Below the pieces are notes generated by a model. It searched no databases. It was given only the letters and a program-made list of their open reading frames with translations, and was not told the origin of the DNA. 63,173 nt of DNA. It comes from Lachnospiraceae bacterium. Its GTDB lineage: Bacteria; Bacillota; Clostridia; Oscillospirales; CAG-272. The position numbers were made by a program, and so were the translations under genes. The stretch spans positions 1 to 63,173 of the forward strand of contig JAKSPT010000015.1 in the NCBI GenBank assembly GCA_024404495.1. The letters are read 5' to 3'. Positions 8,925-16,488 of the stretch are shown in pieces (positions within the stretch are counted from its first letter, which is position 1; every line of letters starts with the position of its first letter).

Positions 8925-9072
8925 GGTTTTTACCTCGCTTAATATGGTATTTAATAATTGCCCTAAGACGGATTGTCACCGCCATCTTTGGTCGCCAATG
9001 GGAACAACGCTCTTCTTAAGCTACTCGGGCATATATGATTATTATATGAAAGAGATCGCTCTCTTTTTACCT

Positions 9073-9603
9073 TTACAAACGATCATATAGTCTTTTGAGC
9101 TTCGCTTTCAAACGATATATGGCGTTGTCTACCGATTTTTCCGTGACACCGAGGGAAGCGGCGATCGCTTCGTAGGATTGGTTCCGCAGATACAGGGCAA
9201 GCACCTTCTGCTCAAACACGGACAAAACCTCTTTGATCCGCTGCTGCGTCTCAAGCCATGATTCCTTTTCGATGCAGGACTGTTCCGGATCGATTTTTTC
9301 CTCCTGCCGGGTCATTTCCCCGACCGAGGGCTCGTGATGACTGCGGATCAGGCTGATCAAGCGGTTCCTCACGCAGATCTTTGCGTAAAGCCCGAACGTG
9401 ACCTCGTCCTGCTCCCGGTAATTCATCGCGGCGGTATAGAGCGCAAGCAGCGCTTCCTGCCGGAAATCCTCGGCGTCAAGGCTGCCGTCGCTGACGGCGC
9501 GCATCTTTGCCGTCATACTGAGGATCAGGGGCTCGTAGCGCTCCGCAAGCTGCTCGAAGGCAGCGGCGTCTCCCGCGCGGGTACGTTCAATCAGATCGTC
9601 CAT
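9073..9603 (-). CDS. Sigma-70 family RNA polymerase sigma factor (SigH/ECF-like)
   Basis: A 176-residue sigma factor with region 2 (about 10-85; core AFEQLAERYEPLI and AEDFRQEALLALYTA) and region 4 (about 120-175; SVFEQKVLALYLRNQSYEAIAASLGV as the helix-turn-helix). No region 1 or 3 is seen. Size and the YEAIAASLGVTEKSVDNAIYRLKAKL ending match the SigH-like sigma factors of Clostridia, so it may act in stationary phase or early sporulation. No anti-sigma gene is adjacent. A near-consensus promoter precedes it. Confidence 0.88.
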   Translation of the reverse strand: MDDLIERTRAGDAAAFEQLAERYEPLILSMTAKMRAVSDGSLDAEDFRQEALLALYTAAMNYREQDEVTFGLYAKICVRNRLISLIRSHHEPSVGEMTRQEEKIDPEQSCIEKESWLETQQRIKEVLSVFEQKVLALYLRNQSYEAIAASLGVTEKSVDNAIYRLKAKLKRLYDRL

Positions 9604-9636
9604 GAATATCCGTTCCGCTTTTACGTCATCATAATC

Positions 9637-9664
9637 ATTATAGCATTATTTCAAAAATTGTCAA
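9637..9664 (-). promoter_or_regulatory. Promoter of the sigma factor gene
   Basis: On the minus strand TTGACA (9664-9659), a 16-base spacer ending in TGC (extended -10) and TATAAT (9642-9637). It lies about 35 bases upstream of the start at 9603. Confidence 0.75.
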
Positions 9665-9825
9665 GTATTTTTTTACAATTTTTTAACCGGTTCGAAAAGA
9701 AGGACGATTTTGCCAATTTCATCTGGTCGGAATTGGAAATAATGACCATCCTTTTTTCCCGCTTTTTCCGAAACCGGATCGTTTTTTCACAAAACCGACG
9801 CCGAATATTCGGAAATATTCCACAA

Positions 9826-10374
9826 TCAACGTACGAGGTAATTCACCTCGCCGGAAAGAAGCGCGAGCACGCCGCGATAGACGATCTCGGGCTTATCGTT
9901 GAAGTTGTCCCGCATCGTCTGCATCTGCATCCGGTCGTTGATCTGTACCTTGACGTAGAGGACCTCTTCGTCGCCCTCCGCGATCCGGCAATGAAGATTG
10001 TACTTTGATCCGCCCAGCTCCTCCACCTCGCAGGAGACCTTTGCTCCCCGCTTCTTGAAGTCGAGCAGGCGGAGCGCGCTTTTCAGCCCCTTGTCCTTCA
10101 CGGTAGTGAGGAGGCGGTAATCCAGCGTATCCGCGACGTGAGCGCCCTGCTCGGTAACGGCGTAGGTCTCCTCTTTCCCTTCCCCGTGGATCACGCGGAC
10201 GTTCCCGTTTTCCAGAAGCTCCGCAAAGGCGTCGGCAAAGTCAAAATAATTGACGAAGCCGTCCTGCATCACGATATCGTTGATGTTTGCGAAGTCAAGG
10301 GCGTAATTGATATGCCGAAGCAGATACAGAATATAAATTTTGATCTCGTCTTTTTCGGTGAGTACGGTTTTCAC
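9826..10374 (-). CDS. DUF4364 family protein
   Basis: A 182-residue protein of the DUF4364 family, found in Clostridia and thought to contain a winged-helix-like N-terminal domain. The opening ILYLLRHINYALDFANINDIVM...YFDFADAF is characteristic. The remainder is mixed alpha/beta with no catalytic motif. Translation starts with GTG at 10374, with AAAGGA 10 bases upstream. It is convergent with nothing and stands alone between the sigma factor and the peptide-binding lipoprotein genes. A regulatory role is plausible but unproven. Confidence 0.88.
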   Translation of the reverse strand: MKTVLTEKDEIKIYILYLLRHINYALDFANINDIVMQDGFVNYFDFADAFAELLENGNVRVIHGEGKEETYAVTEQGAHVADTLDYRLLTTVKDKGLKSALRLLDFKKRGAKVSCEVEELGGSKYNLHCRIAEGDEEVLYVKVQINDRMQMQTMRDNFNDKPEIVYRGVLALLSGEVNYLVR

Positions 10375-10414
10375 GGTATCCGCGTCCTTTCGGTTATGTA
10401 AAATAGGGGCAAAA

Positions 10415-10444
10415 TGTGGGCTGACGCATTTGCGTCAGCCCACA
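10415..10444 (-). terminator. Perfect 14-bp hairpin after the binding-protein gene
   Basis: TGTGGGCTGACGCA and its exact complement are separated by two T residues. On the minus strand the hairpin is followed by TTTTGCCCC. It lies 23 bases past the stop at 10468. Confidence 0.7.
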
Positions 10445-10467
10445 GTTCAGCTTTGTTCGGATCCGGT

Positions 10468-12213
10468 TCAGCCCTGAGCCTCGGCGGCTGCTGCTTCAGC
10501 GGCTTCCTTCTCGTAGTAGCCCTTACGGCTGGACTCCTTGAAAAGGAGGCTGCCGAACGCGTCGGTCTTCAGCCCGGTCAGTTCCTTGGAGGTGTTGTAA
10601 CCGGTCTTGTAGACGGCAAGCGGTGCGATCGGAGCGTCACGGAGCAGGGTCTTTTCCGCGTTGTGCAGGATTTCCGCTCTCTTGGCAGGATCGGTTTCCG
10701 CGAAGGCGTCGTCGATCAGCTTATTGTAAGCTTCGCTGTTGTAGCCGGAGATATGGGGAACGAGCTCGAACTCGTCGGAGGTGACCGAAAGGTCCATCGC
10801 GCCGCCCGCGAACTTGAGCGCGAAGTGCGCGAGGTTCGGGAACGCGTCGGTGGTGAGCATCTGATAGTCGATCATGATGACGTCGAAGCTGCCCGACTGA
10901 TATCTGTCAAGGAAGACGTCGTTGTAGATATCGTAATCGTTGACGATATCCTTGTTGTTGGAGTTGAAGCCGATCGGATCGCCCTTGACGGAGAAGCCCA
11001 TGCCTTCCCAGACGCCCTTGACGTACTGGAAGACCGCTTCGTCCTCGGGATTCGCCTTATAGGTAACGGTGATGGAGCCGGACTTGCCGCCGAGCAGGCT
11101 CTTTGCCTGAGAAGCGTCGCCCGCAGCGGGGATCACTTCGCCGGAAACGTCGGCAAACATGGTCTTGCCGGAACGGTTGGTTTCCCAGACGCCCTTGGTG
11201 ATCAGACCGGTCGCGGGAGTGCCGCCGATCGTGGAGGCGATCTTGTTTCTGTCAAGCGCGAGGGAAAGCGCGTAACGGACGTCGGCGGAAGCGTAGGTTT
11301 CCTTGTTCGTATTGAAAACGAGCGCCATTTCGGTCATCGTGTCGATCGTCTTCATTTCGGTGGTGGTACGCGCGGTGAGCGGGTACTTGCCGTCAACGAG
11401 GACGGTGCTCTCGGCGAGCTGATTCACTGCGTCCTCGGGAGCGGTGTCGTAATGGAAGACGATACGGTAAGGCGTGACGTACTTCTTGACGCCGTCTCTC
11501 TCGATATCGCGGCGGTAGTAAGCGTTGCGTTCGAGGGTCATCTGAACGCCGTAGTCGAAGGAACGGAGCGTGAACGGACCGTTGGTAACGACGATGGTCG
11601 CGTTCGTGGACCAGTTGACGACCTTGCGGATCGCGTCCTCACGGAGCGGAACGAGCAGGGGGCTCGCCATGTAGTCCATGAAGCGCTCGTAGTCGATCTT
11701 GTGATCGAACTCGCAGCGGAGGGTGCCGGTACCGACGTCGTAAACGCCGAGGTCGTCGATGGTGGCGTCACCGGAGCGGACCTCTTCGGCGTTCTTGAGC
11801 TCCATCAGCAGCGGGACTGCCTCGCTGTGGGATTCGGGCTCCATAATGCGCTTGAAGGCGTACACGAAGTGGCTCGCCTGAAGGGCGATACCGTCACTCC
11901 AGCAGGTATCGTAAAGGTTGAACTCGATATAGTGGATCCCTTTATCCTCGTCGTCAACGATACGGGTGGATTTGCAGCAGCCGTTGACGCGCTTGCCGTT
12001 CTGATCGAAGGTGAAAAGGGGCTCGTAGATCAGACCCAGAATCTGTGTCGCGGCGTCATCCACGTAAGCCGTGGCGGGATCGAAGCTGAACAGCTCGGAC
12101 GCCATATATACGTTGAGCGTGGCACCTTTGTCGTCATCAGCGGTCTTCGCGCACGAGGGGACGGCGCAAAGGATCATGACGAGACACAAGAGAAGGGCGA
12201 ATGCTTTTTTCAT
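10468..12213 (-). CDS. Peptide/oligopeptide ABC transporter substrate-binding lipoprotein (SBP_bac_5)
   Basis: A 581-residue extracytoplasmic solute-binding protein. A signal peptide of about 20 residues ends in the lipobox AVPSC, so the mature protein should be lipid-anchored. The family 5 fold is visible: LNVYMASELFSFDPATAY, then YEPLFTF and YEFNLY-type stretches, and WSDGIAL near residue 130. The start at 12213 is set by AGGAGG at the right spacing; the longer frame lacks a ribosome site. No permease or ATPase genes are adjacent, so it is an orphan that must use a transporter encoded elsewhere. The C-terminus ends in an Ala/Glu-rich helix (KEAAEAAAAEAQG). Confidence 0.9.
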   Translation of the reverse strand: MKKAFALLLCLVMILCAVPSCAKTADDDKGATLNVYMASELFSFDPATAYVDDAATQILGLIYEPLFTFDQNGKRVNGCCKSTRIVDDEDKGIHYIEFNLYDTCWSDGIALQASHFVYAFKRIMEPESHSEAVPLLMELKNAEEVRSGDATIDDLGVYDVGTGTLRCEFDHKIDYERFMDYMASPLLVPLREDAIRKVVNWSTNATIVVTNGPFTLRSFDYGVQMTLERNAYYRRDIERDGVKKYVTPYRIVFHYDTAPEDAVNQLAESTVLVDGKYPLTARTTTEMKTIDTMTEMALVFNTNKETYASADVRYALSLALDRNKIASTIGGTPATGLITKGVWETNRSGKTMFADVSGEVIPAAGDASQAKSLLGGKSGSITVTYKANPEDEAVFQYVKGVWEGMGFSVKGDPIGFNSNNKDIVNDYDIYNDVFLDRYQSGSFDVIMIDYQMLTTDAFPNLAHFALKFAGGAMDLSVTSDEFELVPHISGYNSEAYNKLIDDAFAETDPAKRAEILHNAEKTLLRDAPIAPLAVYKTGYNTSKELTGLKTDAFGSLLFKESSRKGYYEKEAAEAAAAEAQG

Positions 12214-12298
12214 GGAATGTTTCCTCCTGTAACCGTTCTGAAGCGGGCAGGGCGCGGCATACCGCCGACCGATACCCACACTTTTTCAGATTCATTTC

Positions 12299-12327
12299 AT
12301 TATACCATTCTTTTGCGATTTAATCAA
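12299..12327 (-). promoter_or_regulatory. Promoter of the substrate-binding lipoprotein gene
   Basis: Minus strand: TTGATT (12327-12322), 17 bases, TATAAT (12304-12299), about 85 bases before the start at 12213. Confidence 0.7.
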
Positions 12328-12484
12328 TGAGAAAACTGCCCAAATTTTCCGTTTTTCTTACTTTTATACGGTTGCACAATTATCCCGTATATTTTTTAGT
12401 CATTCCGACCATACTGATTTGCGTAAAAACCATTTCCGGCGGCAGGTGCCGGAAGAAACGCAGCGGAAAGGAGCACGGAAAGCG

Positions 12485-13411
12485 ATGGAGGAAACGGGAA
12501 GCGGCAAAGAGCGGAAGGAGACCGCGTCGCGGAGCGCCCGGCGGAGCGTCCGCACGGATCTCTGTGAAGAATTATGTACGGGCGCGCCTCCCCTGCCCGG
12601 CATCGTGAAAAGCGTCTCGGAGCAGAACGGCGTCAGGACCGTGCGCGTGGAGGTGACGGACGGGGAGGGCGCGGCGCTGCTCGGCAGACCGGTCGGGACT
12701 TACCTGACCCTCCACGTCGGAAAAGCGTGGCTGATGGAGGAAGAAGAGAAACGGGACGCCGCCGGGGCGGTCGCCGCCGGACTTCTGTCCCTGCTCCGCA
12801 AGGTCAGCCCCGCGAAAGGGGCGGTGCTCGTCGTCGGTCTCGGAAATCCGTGTCTCGCCTCCGACGCGGTCGGTCCCTTCACCGTCCGGGAGATCACGGT
12901 CACGAGACATCTGAAGGACGCGATGCCCGCTCTCTTCGACGCTCTCGGCGGCATCGCGGTCGCGGCGCTGTCTCCCGGCGTCGTCGGGCAGACCGGGATC
13001 GAAACGGCGGAGCTGGTGCGGGGTGCCGTCGGGGCCGTGCGTCCCGCGCTCGTCGTCGCGGTGGACGCGCTCGCCGCGAGGGACCCCGAAAGGCTCGCGT
13101 GTACCGTTCAGCTTTCGGATACCGGGATCCGTCCCGGCTCGGGCGTGGGCAATCACCGTGCCGCGATCGACCGTTCCCTCCTCGGCGTTCCGGTGATCGC
13201 GGTCGGCGTCCCGACCGTCATCGACGCGGATACCCTCGTCCTCGGCGCGCTCGAACACGCGGGCATCGCGGAGCCGATCCCGGAAACGTTCTTTCCCGAA
13301 GGCGGGAACTTCTTCGTCTCGCTGAAGGAATGCGACGCGGCGGTCGGGGCGGTCTCCTCCCTCCTCGCAAACGCGATCGACCTCGCTCTGAAGCGGTTCG
13401 CGGAAGAATAA
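12485..13411 (+). CDS. gpr: GPR endopeptidase (spore germination protease)
   Basis: A 308-residue protease that degrades small acid-soluble spore proteins at the start of germination; it acts in the spore core. The family signature is clear: RTDLCEEL near the N-terminus, VVGLGN followed by SDAVGPF, and the block GIRPGSGVGNHRAAI with VIAVGVPTVIDADTL. In known GPR the zymogen is processed near the N-terminus; the short lysine/arginine-rich N-terminal stretch here fits a propeptide. The start at 12485 is chosen from AAAGGAG upstream. The spoIIP gene follows, as is usual, which supports the call and a sporulation role. Confidence 0.95.
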   Translation: MEETGSGKERKETASRSARRSVRTDLCEELCTGAPPLPGIVKSVSEQNGVRTVRVEVTDGEGAALLGRPVGTYLTLHVGKAWLMEEEEKRDAAGAVAAGLLSLLRKVSPAKGAVLVVGLGNPCLASDAVGPFTVREITVTRHLKDAMPALFDALGGIAVAALSPGVVGQTGIETAELVRGAVGAVRPALVVAVDALAARDPERLACTVQLSDTGIRPGSGVGNHRAAIDRSLLGVPVIAVGVPTVIDADTLVLGALEHAGIAEPIPETFFPEGGNFFVSLKECDAAVGAVSSLLANAIDLALKRFAEE

Positions 13412-13486
13412 CCCCTGCCGCTACCGCATACAATCGGGCAGAAGGTCGGAAAGCAATACGGCGCTTTCCGAGGAAAGGACTGCACC

Positions 13487-14626
13487 ATGCGAAAAAGCGA
13501 CGCTCCGGGCTGCTTCAGCCTGTTCGGTCTTCTCTCTCTCGTTTTTTCGGCGGTCACGGCGTTCGCGTTTCTCTTTTCCGGCGTGCCGGAGGAAGCCGAA
13601 GCCGTGATCCGGGCGCCCGCGGACACCGTTGACGCCGTCCTCCCCGAAACGGAAGACGCTCCCGTGCTCCCTCTGCCGGAGGCGGAAGAGACCCTCCGCC
13701 GCGTCCTTTCCCCCTCCGATCCCCCGGAAAGCATCCGCCCGCCGGAAACGGAGGCATTGCCGGAAACGGGGGCATTGCCGGAAACGGGGGCATTGCCGGA
13801 AACGGGGGCATTGCCGGAGGGCGCGCACCCGGTGGTCACCGCAGACCTTTCCTGCGCCCAGACGCCGGACGTAATCCTGTCAAACGGTGAGACCGACGCC
13901 TCGCCCGACTGTTCCCTGCTCGCGGAGCGGAATTTTACCGTTCCCCTGACGAAAGCGGTCTTTGCGGGAGAACGCGCGGAAAGTCCTCTCGTCCTGATCG
14001 TCCACACGCACGGGACCGAAAGCTATCTGCCCGAGGGAAGAAGCTTTGCGCTTGACGGGGACACCTTCAACACCGAGGACACCTCGGAAAACGTCGTCGC
14101 GGTCGGAGCGGTGCTTGGCGAAACTCTCCGGAGCCGCGGCATCCCGACGATCCATTGCCGGATCCTGCACAATCTGGAATCCTACGACACCGCCTACGAA
14201 AAGGAACGTCAGACCGTTCTCTCCTGTCTTGCCGCCTATCCCACGGTCCGTTACGTCCTCGATATCCACAGGGACGGGCTGATCAACGCGGTCGGCGAGC
14301 ACATCCGCCCCGTGTTCGGAACGGAGGACGGGGACGCCGCGCAGATCATGTTCGTCGTCGGGACGAACGAAAACGGCGCGAACCACCCGGATTGGGAGGA
14401 TAACCTGACCGTCGCCGCGAAATGGCAGAGGAAGCTGCTGACGGCGTATCCCGCGTCGGCGCGCCCGATCAATCTGCGGAAGTCCTCCTTCAATCAGCAG
14501 TACACGCCCGCTTCCCTGCTGATCGAGGTCGGCGGGAACGCGAACACGCTCGCTGAAGCGAAGCGTTCCGCCGTGATCCTCGGCGATACGCTTGCCGAAT
14601 TGATTTACGAGCTTGCGGAGGGGTGA
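13487..14626 (+). CDS. spoIIP: Stage II sporulation protein P (SpoIIP)
   Basis: A 379-residue peptidoglycan hydrolase of the SpoIIDMP complex, which acts as both amidase and endopeptidase during engulfment. An N-terminal signal anchor (about 12-33) is followed by a Pro/Glu/Thr-rich linker to about residue 160, then the catalytic domain with LIVHTHGTESY (zinc-binding His, Glu), FNTEDTSENVVAVG, DIHRDG and SLLIEVGGNAN. The linker contains a tandem ALPETG repeat at 13754-13819. It sits 76 bases after gpr. The AAAGGA site before the ATG supports the start. Confidence 0.95.
   Translation: MRKSDAPGCFSLFGLLSLVFSAVTAFAFLFSGVPEEAEAVIRAPADTVDAVLPETEDAPVLPLPEAEETLRRVLSPSDPPESIRPPETEALPETGALPETGALPETGALPEGAHPVVTADLSCAQTPDVILSNGETDASPDCSLLAERNFTVPLTKAVFAGERAESPLVLIVHTHGTESYLPEGRSFALDGDTFNTEDTSENVVAVGAVLGETLRSRGIPTIHCRILHNLESYDTAYEKERQTVLSCLAAYPTVRYVLDIHRDGLINAVGEHIRPVFGTEDGDAAQIMFVVGTNENGANHPDWEDNLTVAAKWQRKLLTAYPASARPINLRKSSFNQQYTPASLLIEVGGNANTLAEAKRSAVILGDTLAELIYELAEG
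13754..13819 (+). repeat. 18-bp tandem repeat in spoIIP encoding ALPETG
   Basis: The unit GCATTGCCGGAAACGGGG occurs three times exactly (13754-13771, 13772-13789, 13790-13807), followed by 12 bases of a fourth copy. The array keeps the reading frame and encodes ALPETG repeats in the linker between the membrane anchor and the hydrolase domain. Copy number probably varies between strains. Confidence 0.95.
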
Positions 14627-14650
14627 TACATCAGCCGAAAGGAGAACAGT

Positions 14651-15004
14651 ATGCGTTTTTTCATTCGTTTTGCGGGGCTTGTTCTGCGTACCTGCGTGCT
14701 TTTCCTCGCGGGCGCTTTGCTTCTTGCCGCCGTTTATCCCTCGGTTTCCGGTTCCCTCTCCGCGCCCGTCGTTTCCTATACGAAGGAAGGATGGATGCGC
14801 GGAACGCTCACAGTGCTCGGGCGTCCGGTCCGGGTCGATCTCCGGGACACCGCCGGCTTCTTTTCCCGCTTCCGCTCCGACGGAAGCCCGGACTTGCTTG
14901 AAGCCGCGCTGAAAGCGGTCTCCTCGGATCTCTCCCGCGCCTTTTTCCGCGCCTTTGATACTGCCGGTGATTCTTTCGTTCCGGAGGACGCGGTTCCGGC
15001 GTAA
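14651..15004 (+). CDS. Small anchored protein downstream of spoIIP
   Basis: A 117-residue protein I do not recognise. A hydrophobic segment at about 7-28 looks like a signal anchor. The rest is a short domain with VLGRPVRVDLRDTAGFF and a helical tail ending in acidic residues. The gene has AAAGGAG upstream and lies 24 bases after spoIIP on the same strand, followed by a terminator. It could be a sporulation protein made with SpoIIP, but only position suggests that. Confidence 0.7.
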   Translation: MRFFIRFAGLVLRTCVLFLAGALLLAAVYPSVSGSLSAPVVSYTKEGWMRGTLTVLGRPVRVDLRDTAGFFSRFRSDGSPDLLEAALKAVSSDLSRAFFRAFDTAGDSFVPEDAVPA

Positions 15005-15016
15005 ATCAAACAGAAA

Positions 15017-15063
15017 GGGCTTCCGCATCTGCTTTCCCGAATCGGAAACAGATACAGAAGCCC
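15017..15063 (+). terminator. Terminator of the gpr-spoIIP segment
   Basis: Long interrupted stem: GGGCTTC pairs with GAAGCCC outside, ATCTG with CAGAT and TTTCC with GGAAA inside, followed by CGTTTTATTG. It marks the right border of the sporulation segment; the DNA becomes AT-rich beyond it. Confidence 0.75.
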
Positions 15064-15117
15064 CGTTTTATTGTTTTGTCAATACCGGTATCCCCGAACA
15101 TATTTGGCTAGCGATTG

Positions 15118-15354
15118 TTACTGCATTTCCTGCACCATATTACGAAATTTCGGAGTGTCAAAAAATTCAACAATACTTATCCCGAATCCGTCACAAAGCA
15201 TTTTTATTGTAACGATTCCGGGATTTTTGCTTTTTCCATATAAGATATTCTTGATTGAAGAAGGAGCAACGCCGGATTCCATAGCCAATTTGTAGATTGT
15301 ATAATTTTTTTGTTCACACAATTCCAAAATTCTGTTTTTTACAGCTTCGTACAT
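15118..15354 (-). CDS. XRE-family helix-turn-helix regulator
   Basis: A 78-residue, single-domain regulator. The five-helix XRE fold is clear: NYTIYKLAMESGVAPSSIKNI is helices 2-3 and NPGIVTIKMLCDGFGISIVEFF the C-terminal helices. No ligand-binding domain is present. The start at 15354 follows GGAGGGG at 5 bases. It is AT-rich compared with neighbours and is divergent from the membrane-protein gene at 15498, which it may regulate. Confidence 0.88.
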   Translation of the reverse strand: MYEAVKNRILELCEQKNYTIYKLAMESGVAPSSIKNILYGKSKNPGIVTIKMLCDGFGISIVEFFDTPKFRNMVQEMQ

Positions 15355-15396
15355 GTTCCCCTCCGGTAACATTTTATTTATTTTATCAAAATAACA

Positions 15397-15425
15397 TTGA
15401 CACGCAGGGCTATATATGGTACAAT
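15397..15425 (+). promoter_or_regulatory. Promoter of the 15498 membrane-protein gene
   Basis: TTGACA (15397-15402), 17 bases, TACAAT (15420-15425). A short direct repeat GGCTATA (15409-15415 and 15429-15435) overlaps the promoter and could be a site for the divergently encoded XRE protein. Confidence 0.65.
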
Positions 15426-15497
15426 AAGGCTATAAATAATCTGCCGGTTTAAATTCCGACATTTCAATTCAATGATTATTAATCAAGGAGGATATCT

Positions 15498-16229
15498 ATG
15501 ACGCCAAAAACTTTTGAGGAATTTCAAAAGGGAAAAAGAAAAAAAGCACGTGGCTTTATCATAGCCGGTGTTGTACTTTTCTTATTTTATGCTTTGTTTG
15601 GTTTAGCTGCAGTTGCCGCCGGTGAAGAAAACGTAATAGCCATCGTCAGTATTATCGCCGGGCTAACAGTCGGTGGTCCGTTTTTTTTGATCGGTTTGAA
15701 TTATTCCTCTAAAGCGAAAGGGCAAAAAGCCGAACAAGCCTATAAAAAGTATTGCGAGGAACATGCGGTGATATCGGCAGATTTTGCGGCCGATAAGTTG
15801 ATCAAAATCAACAACATAGAAAAAATATGGATCAATACGAAAGACCATCTGATACAGTTTTTGCTTTTTGCTAATACTCAGGATCAAAAAGATCAATCTG
15901 TCGTTATCAAAAACAAGGGACTCATTACCACCCACCTTATGGTTTACAAAACAAAAGTATTCTCCATCAAGGCTATTAAAAATTGCGAGTTGATCCAAAC
16001 ACCATCGGTCGAAAAGCATTATGCCGGAAACGGTATCAGAACAAGCAGTTCCGTTGAAGGCGGCGTTCAGTTCGGCTCGTTGGACATCAGCGAAAGCATG
16101 TCGTATGATTATCAGATTCAGTTCAGCTTTCAGGATATAGACTGCCCTTTTTTGGTCATTTTCTTTGGAAAAGACGGCTATACGGCTAATTCTTTCAAGA
16201 ATATAATTGATATGTTACGAGGTAATTAA
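15498..16229 (+). CDS. Hypothetical two-segment membrane protein
   Basis: A 243-residue protein not matched to a family I can name. A charged N-terminus (KGKRKKAR) precedes two membrane segments (about 18-40 and 45-65). The long cytosolic or surface domain that follows has beta-rich stretches such as HLIQFLLFA and YQIQFSFQDIDCPFLVIFFG, and resembles lipid- or nucleotide-sensing PH-like folds only in pattern. Codon use is AT-rich, unlike flanking genes, which suggests acquisition by transfer together with the divergent XRE gene. A GGAGG site precedes the ATG. Confidence 0.8.
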   Translation: MTPKTFEEFQKGKRKKARGFIIAGVVLFLFYALFGLAAVAAGEENVIAIVSIIAGLTVGGPFFLIGLNYSSKAKGQKAEQAYKKYCEEHAVISADFAADKLIKINNIEKIWINTKDHLIQFLLFANTQDQKDQSVVIKNKGLITTHLMVYKTKVFSIKAIKNCELIQTPSVEKHYAGNGIRTSSSVEGGVQFGSLDISESMSYDYQIQFSFQDIDCPFLVIFFGKDGYTANSFKNIIDMLRGN

Positions 16230-16280
16230 AAAGGTCGGCACTGTCTGCAATGTTTATTGTTAATAGAACAAGCCATCCGT

Positions 16281-16311
16281 GCTCCCTCGTTCCTTTTGCG
16301 AACGAGGGAGC
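16281..16311 (+). terminator. Terminator after the 15498 gene
   Basis: A 12-bp perfect stem GCTCCCTCGTTC/GAACGAGGGAGC with a 7-base loop, followed by GTTTTCC. Confidence 0.75.
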
Positions 16312-16359
16312 GTTTTCCGTTCAGGAATCTAAATTGCCTATTGCGGGATATGACGGCAA

Positions 16360-16393
16360 CAAAAAAGCAGCCCCATCTTGCGGTGGGACTGCT
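16360..16393 (-). terminator. Terminator of the ABC exporter operon
   Basis: On the minus strand, AGCAGTCCCA pairs with TGGGGCTGCT (one G-T pair) around an 8-base loop and is followed by TTTTTTG. It lies about 95 bases past the stop at 16489. Confidence 0.8.
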
Positions 16394-16488
16394 TCAATAT
16401 TGGGTTATTGTCGGAGATCCGGAGGATATCTGAAATTGTCCGTTTCAGGATAATCGGGAGTGTCCTGTAACAACTAAAGACTTAAGAC

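Noticed and set aside
9665..9825. Small ORFs and AT-rich dyad between the sigma factor and DUF4364 genes
   Set aside because: No ribosome site or family likeness; the GGAATATT dyad is short and lacks a T-run.
12390..12415. Forespore sigma (SigG/SigF)-type promoter upstream of gpr
   Set aside because: GTATA and CATACT are present but the spacing is about 18 bases, longer than usual, so I do not annotate it.
13761..13819. Sortase anchoring signal in SpoIIP
   Set aside because: LPETG copies are internal and lack the C-terminal hydrophobic segment and basic tail.
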